Below are positions 1-9,030 of a DNA stretch of 64,000 nucleotides, in pieces; position 1 is the first letter of the stretch; each line of letters begins with the position of its first letter. This stretch comes from Burkholderiales bacterium (GTDB taxonomy: Bacteria > Pseudomonadota > Gammaproteobacteria > Burkholderiales > Burkholderiaceae_C). The stretch is taken from assembly GCA_016213205.1 (NCBI GenBank), contig JACRAZ010000070.1, positions 1 through 64,000 on the forward strand. The letters are read 5' to 3'. Made by a program: the position numbers and the translations under genes. Below the pieces are notes generated by a model. It made no database searches. It saw only the letters and a list, made by a program, of their open reading frames with translations, and was not told where the DNA came from.

Positions 1-30
1 AGGCGCCGGGCTTGGGCGGTTCGGGGGGCG

Positions 31-53
31 GCGGGCCCGCAGGGCCCGCTTCC
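31..53 (+). terminator. GC-rich hairpin, possible terminator of an upstream gene
   Basis: GCGGGCCC (31-38) pairs perfectly with GGGCCCGC (42-49) around a 3-base loop and is followed by TTCC. The T-tract is weak, so intrinsic termination is only possible. No gene end is visible inside the window. Confidence 0.35.
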
Positions 54-142
54 AAAACTGACTCGCTGGCGCTGGTCGCAGCGCGCGCAGCGCGCGGAGA
101 TAAATCCGACAGCGCGCCCCCCGAGCCGACCAAGACCGGGCA

Positions 143-161
143 GTCGGCCCGCCGGGCCGAC
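143..161. repeat. Perfect inverted repeat (8-bp stem, 3-base loop)
   Basis: GTCGGCCC (143-150) and GGGCCGAC (154-161) are perfect complements around GCC. It has the same GGCCC-N3-GGGCC core as the hairpin at 31-49. There is no T-tract. Its role is unknown; it could be an mRNA-end stabiliser or attenuator ahead of the gene at 333. Confidence 0.4.
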
Positions 162-332
162 CGCCGGAGCCGTGCGCCGCAGGCCGAGGGCCCACGCCTT
201 TGTCGCACCACACAACGAACGTCTGCTCTGCAACCCAACCAAAGACAGCAACGGGCCGACAACTGCCGATCAGCCCTGTGCACCAACGTCTTCCGGCATC
301 CCTGATGGCACCCGACGCCAGGTACCCATGAC

Positions 333-791
333 ATGAACACCGTCGAACAGTTTCTCGCCCATGCCATCGCACTTGAACGCGAGGCCGCGCGCCGCTACGA
401 AGAGCTGGCCGCGGCCATGCAGACCGAGGGCAATGCCGAGTTGAAGACCTTCTTCGCCCGCATGGCGCACTACTCGCGCAAGCACCTGGCCGAGGCGCAG
501 GCGCGCGGCGGTTTTCGTGAGCTGCCCGAGATGCGGCCCGAGGACTTTGACTGGCCTGAAGGCACGGCACCCGAAACCGCCGATTGGGCCGGGGTGGACG
601 CGATGATGGGCGCGGACGATGCATTGCAGCTTGCGCTGGACAGCGAAAGACGCGGCCATACCTACTATGCCGCCATCGCGGCCACCACGCAGGACATCGA
701 GCTGCGCCGGCTGGCCGGGGAGTTTGCGGCCGAAGAGGCGCAGCACGTGGTGGAACTTGAAAAGCTGATCGCGGCCCGCGCCGCTGCCTGA
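333..791 (+). CDS. Ferritin-like / rubrerythrin-type di-iron protein
   Basis: A 152-residue cytosolic protein with the four-helix pattern of the ferritin/rubrerythrin superfamily. Carboxylate/His ligand sets appear in both halves: E14 and E17 with the REAARRYEEL helix near residue 20, and ExxxAEEAQHVVELEKL near the C-terminus. There is no rubredoxin domain, so it is not a full rubrerythrin. Such proteins handle iron or peroxide. It is followed 17 bases later by a [2Fe-2S] ferredoxin gene and then nifA, so a role in iron or oxygen protection during nitrogen fixation is plausible but inferred. The start is the first in-frame ATG and has no strong Shine-Dalgarno. Fold confidence is high, physiological role low. 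Confidence 0.8.
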   Translation: MNTVEQFLAHAIALEREAARRYEELAAAMQTEGNAELKTFFARMAHYSRKHLAEAQARGGFRELPEMRPEDFDWPEGTAPETADWAGVDAMMGADDALQLALDSERRGHTYYAAIAATTQDIELRRLAGEFAAEEAQHVVELEKLIAARAAA

Positions 792-808
792 ACCCTGGAG
801 TGACACCC

Positions 809-1132
809 ATGCCCCGCCCCACCCGCCAGGTCTTCGTCTGCACCCAGCAGCGCCCGCCCGGCCACCCCCGCGGCAGTTGCGCCGCCAAGGCCGCCACCCC
901 GCTGCTGCAAGGCCTGTGGGCCGAACTGCAGAAGCGCCAGGCCTACGAACAGGTGGCCATCACCTACGCGGGTTGCCTCGGCCCCTGCGACGGCGGGCCG
1001 AACCTGCTGGTCTACCCCGAGGGCGTGCTGTACCAGCGGGTGACGCCGGAAGACATTCCCGAACTCTTCGAGCGCCACCTGCTCGGCGGCGAACCGGTCG
1101 AGCGTTTGCGGGCGGATGCCAGCACCTGGTGA
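809..1132 (+). CDS. Thioredoxin-fold [2Fe-2S] ferredoxin
   Basis: A 107-residue small iron-sulfur electron carrier. The cysteines follow the thioredoxin-like ferredoxin pattern: C11 and C24 (C-x12-C) near the N-terminus, and a C-x3-C pair in AGCLGPCDGG. The length matches the family. I prefer the ATG at 809 over the GTG at 800 because GGAG at 797-800 then sits 8 bases upstream. Relatives of this type (Shethna-type or NifA-adjacent ferredoxins) occur in nif regions. Its position between a ferritin-like gene and nifA supports a nitrogen-fixation electron-transfer role, but that is inference from context. The upstream gene is 17 bases away and probably co-transcribed. Confidence 0.82.
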   Translation: MPRPTRQVFVCTQQRPPGHPRGSCAAKAATPLLQGLWAELQKRQAYEQVAITYAGCLGPCDGGPNLLVYPEGVLYQRVTPEDIPELFERHLLGGEPVERLRADASTW

Positions 1133-1139
1133 GCCCGGT

Positions 1140-1153
1140 TTGAGCTGCATCAA
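1140..1153. promoter_or_regulatory. FNR/Anr-like site upstream of nifA
   Basis: TTGAG-CTGC-ATCAA matches the TTGAT-N4-ATCAA dyad at 9 of 10 positions. It is 95 bases upstream of the nifA ATG and just after the ferredoxin stop codon, a suitable place for activation at about -41 of a nifA transcript. Binding is inferred. Confidence 0.55.
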
Positions 1154-1248
1154 GCGGTCAGCGCCCGCACCGGCCCGCACGCGCGGGCCGGCTTGCTTCT
1201 TGCACCTTGACGCCTGTCATCCCGAATCGGGGCCCAAAGAGGTGCGCC

Positions 1249-2952
<1,704 letters not shown>

Positions 2953-2992
2953 CGGCTCGCCCGCCGCGGCTGTTGCGCGGCGCGCGCTGGCG

Positions 2993-3357
2993 CCACCACC
3001 CGGCCGGCGGGGTGCCGTGGGGCTGGAACGCGGCGACGATGGCGCCCAGCACCTGCGAGGCGTCGGCCAGGTCGCAGCTGCCTTCGAGCAGCAGCGCAAA
3101 CGCGTCGCCGCCCATCCGCGCCACGGTTACTGTGCCGGCGGCTGCAGGCCGGACTTCAGCAGCGCCGGTGTGCGGCCCAGCGCCTCGGCCCGGGCATGGC
3201 CGGTCATCGCTTAGAACGCCGGGTTGACGTACGCGATGCGGCCGTCCGCATCGGTGAGCATGGTCGATTCGGCGGCGTGCTCCATCAACCAGGCCACGTG
3301 CGCGGCGGCCTGCCCGAGCGGGGGTGCCGCGAACACGATCGGAACTGAATTCGGCAT
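2993..3357 (-). pseudogene. Decayed PAS-GGDEF (diguanylate cyclase) gene
   Basis: On the minus strand a PAS-domain start is readable from an ATG at 3357 (VPIVFAAPPL, then DADGRIAYVNPAF). A TAA stop follows immediately, at 3211-3213. The same frame then continues as a normal PAS sequence (AMTGHARAEALGRTPALL) to a second stop. After that, in another frame, comes the end of a GGDEF domain (VARMGGDAFALLLEG, about 3132-2993). Most of the cyclase domain is missing. The pieces are collinear, so this is one gene broken by an in-frame stop, a frameshift and a large internal deletion. The signature reads GGDAF rather than GGDEF. No function is expected. Confidence 0.75.
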
Positions 3358-3440
3358 GCACGCAACGGCTTGGCCACCCACAGGGCTGAATCGATCGGTG
3401 CGCGCGGCGACGGGCCATCTCCCCGGGCACGCATTTGCGT

Positions 3441-3456
3441 TACCGGAATCCCGGTA
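3441..3456 (-). terminator. Hairpin just after the response-regulator stop codon
   Basis: TACCGG (3441-3446) and CCGGTA (3451-3456) form a perfect 6-bp stem with a 4-base loop. It sits 3 bases beyond the stop codon of the minus-strand response regulator. There is no strong U-run, so it may be a weak terminator or a transcript-end stabiliser. Confidence 0.35.
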
Positions 3457-3458
3457 GC

Positions 3459-4097
3459 TCAGAGCGAGACGATGCCTTCCCGGATGGCGTGGCGGGTGAG
3501 CTCCGCCACGCTGTGCAGATCGAGCTTGCGCATGATGTTGCGGCGGTGCACCTCCACCGTGGCGGGCGCGATGTGCAGCCGCTCGGCGATGTCGGCCGTG
3601 CGCAGGCCCTCGGCCACCAGGCGCAGCACCTCGCGTTCGCGCCGCCCGAGCTGCGGCGGACCTTCGCCGCCGTTCTGGCGGCGCACCTCGGACACCATGG
3701 CTCCGGCCACCTCGGGGCAGAGGTAGCTGTGCCCGAGGGCCACCGTGCGGATGGCCTGCACCAGCTCGCTGCCGGCGGAGGATTTGGTCACGTAGGCCTC
3801 CGCGCCGGCGCGCAGCATCTCGGCCACGAAGCGTTTGTCGGCATGGGCCGACAGCGCCACGATGCGCGGCGCCGGCTGCCACTGGCGCAGCCGCGTGGCC
3901 ACCTCGATGCCGCTGAGATCGGGTAGCCCGATGTCCAGCACCACCACGTCCGGCTGCGTAATGCGTGCGAGGTCGAGCGCCTCGCGCGCGGTGCCCGCCT
4001 CGCCCACCACCGCCAGGTCGGGTTCGCGCTCCAGTGTCAGGCGCAGGGCCTCGCGCAGCACGCGGTGGTCGTCGGTCAGCAGCACGCGGGTTCGCAT
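3459..4097 (-). CDS. NarL/LuxR-family two-component response regulator
   Basis: A 212-residue regulator. The receiver domain (1-120) has the acidic pocket DDH (9-11), the phospho-acceptor Asp in VVVLDIGLPDLSG (about D54) and the conserved Lys in YVTKSS (about K104). The output domain (about 148-212) is a LuxR-type HTH (LGRREREVLRLVAEGL, then IAPATVEVHRRNIMRKL). It lies 3 bases after the sensor kinase, so the two form a cognate pair in one transcript. Targets cannot be read from the sequence. The divergently transcribed P-type ATPase and the transcript itself are the nearest candidates. Confidence 0.92.
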   Translation of the reverse strand: MRTRVLLTDDHRVLREALRLTLEREPDLAVVGEAGTAREALDLARITQPDVVVLDIGLPDLSGIEVATRLRQWQPAPRIVALSAHADKRFVAEMLRAGAEAYVTKSSAGSELVQAIRTVALGHSYLCPEVAGAMVSEVRRQNGGEGPPQLGRREREVLRLVAEGLRTADIAERLHIAPATVEVHRRNIMRKLDLHSVAELTRHAIREGIVSL

Positions 4098-4100
4098 CGT

Positions 4101-6167
4101 TCAGGCCTCCAGGGCGTGGGCTTCGTCGGCGAGCGGGGCCTGCAGCGTGATCACCGCGCCGTCACCGGGCAAGCTGCGGATGTCGACACTGCCGCCAATG
4201 AAGGACAGGCGCTCGCGCACGCTGAGCAGCCCCATGCCCTGGCCCCTGGCGGCCGTGAGCACGGCGGCATCGAAGCCGATGCCGCTGTCGGACACGCGCA
4301 CCACGATGTCGTGGTCGCAACGCTCGATCTCCACCTCGGCCACGTCGGCATGGGCGTGTTTGGCCGAGTTGACGAGCAACTCGCGCGTGGCGCGGTACAG
4401 GATCGAGCGCGACTCGCGCGACAGCGGCTTGGGCTGGCCGTCGTCCACCACCGTGACCTGCAGCCCGAAGTTCCGCCCGATGTCTTCGGCCAGCCACTCC
4501 AGCGCAGCGGTCAGGCCCAGCTCGTACAGCGCCGGGGGGGCGAGCTGGGCCGCCAGCGAGCGGGTGGACTGATTGGCGCGCGCGATCAGCTCGTCGATGC
4601 GCTGCGCCGCGTCGCGGCCCTCGCCGTCCAGGCGGGGTTGCAGCGCCGCGAGGTGGATGCGCGCCGCGGCCAGTGTCTGGCCCAGGTCGTCGTGCAGGTC
4701 GCGCGCGAGCTGCTGGCGTTCGCGGTCCTCGGCGGCGTCGAGCTCGCCGGCAAGCTGGCGAAGCTGCCGCGTGCGCTGCTTCACCCGGTCTTCGAGCTGG
4801 TCCACAAAACGCTTGAGTTCACCGCGGGCGGCATGCAGCTCGGTGATGTCGTACATGACCGAGTTGCTCAGCACGAAGCGCCCGTGGGCATCGTGCAGTG
4901 CGCTGGCGCTGACGACGACACGCCGCACCTGGCCGTGGCGGCCCTGCAGGTCGAACTCCAGCCCCTCGAGGCGGCCCGTGCGCAGGAACGCCGGGAAGTG
5001 GTGCTCGAAGCTCGCGCGGCCCTCCGGGTTCAGGAAGTCCGGCAGCGCGCACCGGCCGATCAGCTGCTCGCGCGTGCAGCCCAGCCAGCCCAGCATGGTG
5101 GCATTGGCGCGCCGGAACACGCCCTGGGTGTCCAGCGAGCAGTAGGCGCACGGCGCGTGGTCGTACAGCTCCTGGATGCGGTGGCGGTCGTGCATGGTGG
5201 ACAGCAGCAGCCGCGAGATCGCCACGGACGAGGCCGCATACAGCACCAGGAAGGCCAGCGTGCCCCAGGCCTGCATGCGCCAGCCCGCCAGGAACTCGTG
5301 CGTGGCCAGGCCGACGACCACATACACCGGGAAGTCGCGCAAGCGGCGGTAGCGGTTCAGGCGATCGATGCCGTCCAGCGCGCTCACGCCGCGGAAGGCG
5401 CCCTCGGCGGGCGCTTGGCGCACCGCATCGGCCAGTGTCGCCACGGAGGCCGAGGCCACGCCAGCGGGCGCCTTGGGCTGGCGCAGCAGCAGGCCAAGCT
5501 CGCTCCCGCGCAGGGCCACCACGCCATCGCGCCCGAGGTCCAGCACGGCCAGCAGGGGCTCGAACTGCGCCAGCGGGATCAGCGCGATCACCACGCCGGC
5601 GAAGGCGCCGTTGCTTTCGAGCAGCGCGCGGGCGAGCACCAGGCTGTCGCGCTCGTCGACGCGGCTGCGGTGCGGGCCGAACAGGCGCACCACCCGTTCG
5701 GGGCGCTGGCGCAACTGCACGAAATAGTCCTGGTCGGCCACGTCCAGGTGCTGGCAGCGCGCACTGCTGTCGCCGCACACCTGCTGGCCACCTGCATCGA
5801 ACACGCCGATCTGCGAGATCTCGGGCACCTGCGCGGCGCCGCTGTCGGCCAGGCTCCACGGCCCCTGGCGCGCGAAGCCCCGGGCCTGGCGTTCACGCTC
5901 GAGCTGTGCCGCCGTCGTGCCCAGCGCCACGCTGGCACGCTCGAGCACCGACGAGACATGGCGGTCGATCAGGTTCGCCAGGTTGCGCGCCTCGTCGTCC
6001 GCGTGGTCGAGGGTCGCCTCCCAGCTGCGCCACAGGGCCAGCGCACAGATCGCCGCCACCAGCAGGCCCAGCACCAGCGCGCATGCCGCCAGGTAGCGGC
6101 GCACGCGGCGCGTGCCGGCGTCCAGCGTGTACGGCCTGGGCCCTGTCGCCTCCGTCTGCCACTGCAT
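4101..6167 (-). CDS. Membrane sensor histidine kinase (Cache-like sensor, PAS, HisKA_3)
   Basis: A 688-residue inner-membrane kinase. TM1 is near 26-48 (YLAACALVLGLLVAAICALAL). A large periplasmic sensor of about 230 residues resembles a double-Cache domain, and TM2 is near 290 (LAFLVLYAASSVAISRLL). A PAS domain follows (CAYCSLDTQGVFRRANATML), then a coiled linker, a HisKA_3 dimerisation domain with phospho-His in ARDLHDDLGQTL, and an ATPase domain (N-box NSAKHAHADVAEV, G-box DSGIGFD and GQGMGLLSVRERL). This is NarX/DegS-type architecture, consistent with its LuxR-type partner 3 bases downstream. The stimulus is probably a small extracytoplasmic ligand and is unknown. Confidence 0.9.
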   Translation of the reverse strand: MQWQTEATGPRPYTLDAGTRRVRRYLAACALVLGLLVAAICALALWRSWEATLDHADDEARNLANLIDRHVSSVLERASVALGTTAAQLERERQARGFARQGPWSLADSGAAQVPEISQIGVFDAGGQQVCGDSSARCQHLDVADQDYFVQLRQRPERVVRLFGPHRSRVDERDSLVLARALLESNGAFAGVVIALIPLAQFEPLLAVLDLGRDGVVALRGSELGLLLRQPKAPAGVASASVATLADAVRQAPAEGAFRGVSALDGIDRLNRYRRLRDFPVYVVVGLATHEFLAGWRMQAWGTLAFLVLYAASSVAISRLLLSTMHDRHRIQELYDHAPCAYCSLDTQGVFRRANATMLGWLGCTREQLIGRCALPDFLNPEGRASFEHHFPAFLRTGRLEGLEFDLQGRHGQVRRVVVSASALHDAHGRFVLSNSVMYDITELHAARGELKRFVDQLEDRVKQRTRQLRQLAGELDAAEDRERQQLARDLHDDLGQTLAAARIHLAALQPRLDGEGRDAAQRIDELIARANQSTRSLAAQLAPPALYELGLTAALEWLAEDIGRNFGLQVTVVDDGQPKPLSRESRSILYRATRELLVNSAKHAHADVAEVEIERCDHDIVVRVSDSGIGFDAAVLTAARGQGMGLLSVRERLSFIGGSVDIRSLPGDGAVITLQAPLADEAHALEA

Positions 6168-6465
6168 CAGCCTGCCTCACGTCCTGTTCCGGCCACCACC
6201 CGTTCGCGTGGCGCCGAGCGGTGCACCCCCCACCACGGGCCTGGCCCGCAAGCCGATGCTAGCGAGCCCCTCCGGTGCGCTGATGAGCCCCGTCAAGCCG
6301 CCGCCACTTGGGCCGGCGCAGCCGGTGCCGATGGGACAGATCAAGCCGCACCCGCGCCCAGGCGATACGCTGCAGGCAAGCACCGCCCGCAGCGCGGGCA
6401 CCCGCACCGAAGCCATCCATGCACTGTTGCCATCCACCCGCCGACACCGCACCCGGCGCGCCGCC

Positions 6466-9003
6466 ATGCACCCGGGGCTGAGCAGCCACGAGGCCCGCGC
6501 CCGCCTGGCGCGGGACGGGCCCAATGAACTGCCGGCGTCGCCGCGGCGCGGCGTGCTGCGCCTCCTGCGCGAGGTGGTCACCGAGCCGATGCTGCTGCTG
6601 CTGGTGGCCTGCGGCGCGATCTACCTGGTGCTGGGCGACCGGCACGAGGCCTTGATGCTGCTGGGCTTCGTGTTCGTGGTGATGGGCATCACCTTCGTGC
6701 AGCAGCGCCGCACCGAACGCTCGCTGGCGGCCCTGCGCGACCTGTCCAGCCCGCAGGCCCTGGTGCTGCGCGACGGCCAGGCGGTGAAGCTGGCCGGGCG
6801 CGAGCTGGTCTGCGGCGACATCGTGCTGCTGGCCGAGGGCGACCGCGTGCCTGCCGACATGGCCCTGGTGCAGGCCTCGAACCTGAGCGTGGACGAATCC
6901 ATGCTCACCGGCGAATCGGTGCCGGTGGGCAAGCAGGCCGTGGCGGACACCGAGGCCGCGGCCGAGGCGCCGGCGGCGCCGGACGATGCCCGGGTGTACG
7001 CCGGCACGCTGGTCACCCAGGGCAGCGCGCGCGGGCGGGTGGTGGCCACCGGCACGCGCAGCGCGCTGGGGCGCATCGGCCAATCGCTGGCCACGCTGGG
7101 CAGCGGCAGCACGCCGGTGCAGCGGGAAACCGCCCGCATCGTCCGGCGGGTGGCCGTGGTCGGGCTGGTGCTGGCCGCCGCGCTGGCGGTGGCGTACACG
7201 CTGTCCACCGGCCAGTGGTTGCACGGCCTGCTGGCCGGCATCACGCTGGCGATGGCGATCCTGCCGGAGGAGCTGCCGGTGGTGCTGACGCTGTTCCTCG
7301 GCCTCGGGGCCTGGCGCCTGGCGCGCGCGCAGGTGCTGGCGCGCAGCATCCCGGCGGTGGAGCTGCTGGGGGCCACCACGGTGCTGTGTGTCGACAAGAC
7401 CGGCACGCTGACCGCCAACCGCATGGCGGTGCGCAGCCTGTGGTCGCCCGCCGCCGAGCACGACACGCTGCGTGATGCCCACCGCCCGCTGCAGGAGGCG
7501 CTGCACGACCTGCTGGAGTTCGCGGTGCTGGCCAGCCACCGGCGGGCCTTCGATCCGATGGAATCGGCCATCGGCGCCTGCGGGCAGCGGCTGCTGGCCG
7601 ACACCGAACACCTGCATGCCGACTGGACGCTGGTGGACGACTACCCGCTGTCGCCCGACATGCTGGCCATGTCGCGGGTGTGGCAATCACCCGATCGCCG
7701 CGAACGCATGATCGCCGCCAAGGGCGCGCCCGAGGCGATCGTCGACCTCTGCCACATGGACCCCGGGCCGCGCGCCGAAGTAACGCACCAGGTGAGCGTG
7801 CTGGCCGCCGAAGGGCTGCGCGTGCTGGGCGTTGCGCGGGCCAGTTTCGACGCCACCGAGCTGCCGGGCAACCAGCATGACTTCGCGTTCGAGTTCCTGG
7901 GGCTGATCGCGCTGGAAGACCCGCTGCGCCCGGAAGTGCCGCAGGCCATCGCCGAGTGCCGGGCCGCCGGCATCCGGGTGGTGATGATCACCGGCGACCA
8001 CCCGGCCACCGCCCGGGCCATTGCCCGCCAGGCCGGGCTGAGCGCCGACGGCGAGCTGATCACCGGGGCCGAGCTCGCGGCGCTGGACGCGCCGGCGCTG
8101 GCCCGGCGGCTCGAGGCCACCCATGTGTTCTGCCGCGTGCAGCCCGAGCAGAAGCTGCGCCTGGTGCAGGCCTTCCGGGCCCGTGGCGACGTGGTGGCGA
8201 TGACGGGCGATGGCGTCAACGACGCCCCGGCGCTGAAGGCCGCCCACATCGGCGTGGCGATGGGGGCCCGCGGCACCGACGTGGCGCGCGAGGCGGCGGC
8301 GCTGGTGCTGCTGAACGACGATTTCGCCTCGCTCGTGACCGCGGTGCGCCATGGGCGGCGGGTGTTCGCCAACCTGCGCAAGGCCATCAGCTTCGTGCTG
8401 GCGGTGCACCTGCCGATCATCGGGCTGTCGATCCTGCCGGTGCTGCTGGGCTGGCCGATGCTGCTGATGCCGGTGCACATCCTGTTCCTGCAGCTGATCA
8501 TCGATCCGGCCTGCTCGGTGGTGTTCGAGGCCGAGCCGCTGGAGCCCGGGGCCATGCGGGCACCGCCGCGGCGGCCTGAGGCCCGCCTGTTCGATGCTGC
8601 GGTGCTGTGGCGCGGGCTGTGCCAGGGCCTGGGCCTGCTGGTGCTGCTGCTGGCCGTGTTTGCCTGGGCGCGCTGGCAATCCGGCGCCGACACGGTGGCC
8701 CGGGCGCTGACCTTCAGCGTGCTGGTGATGTCGAACCTGGCGCTCATCTTCAGCAACCGCTACTGGCACCGCGCGGCACTGCCGGGGCGGGGCCCGGTGA
8801 ACCTGGCGTTCCGGTGGGTCAGCGGCGCCGCGCTGCTGCTGCTGGCTGGGGTGCTGGGCATCCCGGCCGTGAGCCGGCTGTTCGCCTTCGAGGCGCCGCC
8901 ACTGCCGCTGCTGCTGGCCGGGCTGGCGGCCACGGCACTGGGCCTGCTGTGGTTCGAGCTCGTGAAATGGGGGCTCGGGCACCGGCAGGCCCGGGCCGGG
9001 TGA
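6466..9003 (+). CDS. P-type cation-transporting ATPase
   Basis: An 845-residue membrane pump. The motifs appear in order: actuator loop MLTGESVPVG, M4 motif ILPEELPVVLTLF, phosphorylation site CVDKTGTLTANR, nucleotide-binding motif KGAPEAIVDLC, MITGDHPATA, and hinge GDGVNDAPALK. About eight to ten hydrophobic segments are visible. PEEL in M4 and DPACSVVFEAE in M6 place it among P2-type (Ca/Mg/Mn-like) pumps rather than heavy-metal P1B pumps; there are no CPC or N-terminal CxxC motifs. The open frame reaches back to 6112, but family N-termini begin at LSSHEARARLARDGPNELP, so I take the ATG at 6466. No clear Shine-Dalgarno is visible. It is divergent from the sensor kinase. Ion specificity is unknown. 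Confidence 0.88.
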   Translation: MHPGLSSHEARARLARDGPNELPASPRRGVLRLLREVVTEPMLLLLVACGAIYLVLGDRHEALMLLGFVFVVMGITFVQQRRTERSLAALRDLSSPQALVLRDGQAVKLAGRELVCGDIVLLAEGDRVPADMALVQASNLSVDESMLTGESVPVGKQAVADTEAAAEAPAAPDDARVYAGTLVTQGSARGRVVATGTRSALGRIGQSLATLGSGSTPVQRETARIVRRVAVVGLVLAAALAVAYTLSTGQWLHGLLAGITLAMAILPEELPVVLTLFLGLGAWRLARAQVLARSIPAVELLGATTVLCVDKTGTLTANRMAVRSLWSPAAEHDTLRDAHRPLQEALHDLLEFAVLASHRRAFDPMESAIGACGQRLLADTEHLHADWTLVDDYPLSPDMLAMSRVWQSPDRRERMIAAKGAPEAIVDLCHMDPGPRAEVTHQVSVLAAEGLRVLGVARASFDATELPGNQHDFAFEFLGLIALEDPLRPEVPQAIAECRAAGIRVVMITGDHPATARAIARQAGLSADGELITGAELAALDAPALARRLEATHVFCRVQPEQKLRLVQAFRARGDVVAMTGDGVNDAPALKAAHIGVAMGARGTDVAREAAALVLLNDDFASLVTAVRHGRRVFANLRKAISFVLAVHLPIIGLSILPVLLGWPMLLMPVHILFLQLIIDPACSVVFEAEPLEPGAMRAPPRRPEARLFDAAVLWRGLCQGLGLLVLLLAVFAWARWQSGADTVARALTFSVLVMSNLALIFSNRYWHRAALPGRGPVNLAFRWVSGAALLLLAGVLGIPAVSRLFAFEAPPLPLLLAGLAATALGLLWFELVKWGLGHRQARAG

Positions 9004-9030
9004 GGCGGCGCCGCGGCCCCCGCGGCCTCA
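9001..9030. terminator. Bidirectional hairpin between convergent genes
   Basis: TGAGG (9001-9005) pairs with CCTCA (9026-9030), and CCGCGG (9011-9016) with CCGCGG (9020-9025), leaving one unpaired bulge. The stop codons of both convergent genes (TGA 9001-9003 and its minus-strand counterpart 9028-9030) form the two feet of the stem. It can fold in either transcript. There is no T-tract. Confidence 0.5.

Larger units (their letters stand above)
1..332. other. Non-coding leader region with two GC hairpins
   Basis: I see no convincing gene here. The open frames crossing it lack a ribosome site and read as low-complexity Gly/Pro/Arg/Ala. It contains two perfect short hairpins, at 31-49 and 143-161, annotated separately. 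Part of it is probably the 3' end or downstream flank of a gene lying before the window. I looked for a sigma-54 -24/-12 promoter ahead of the gene at 333. TGGCAC occurs at 306-311, but no TTGC follows at the right spacing, so I do not call one. Confidence 0.5.

Noticed and set aside
201-217. Possible NifA upstream activator sequence (TGT-N10-ACA)
   Set aside because: TGT is followed after ten bases by AAC rather than ACA; no second copy or sigma-54 promoter nearby.
12-305. 97-codon open frame at the window start
   Set aside because: No ribosome site, low-complexity composition and hairpins inside it; typical chance frame in GC-rich DNA.
306-322. Possible sigma-54 promoter (TGGCAC) ahead of the first gene
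   Set aside because: The -12 half lacks GC at the required spacing; too weak to call.
4065-6527. 820-codon plus-strand frame
   Set aside because: Antisense shadow of the sensor kinase; no domain, and composition (Gln/His/Arg/Ala) reflects the opposite strand.
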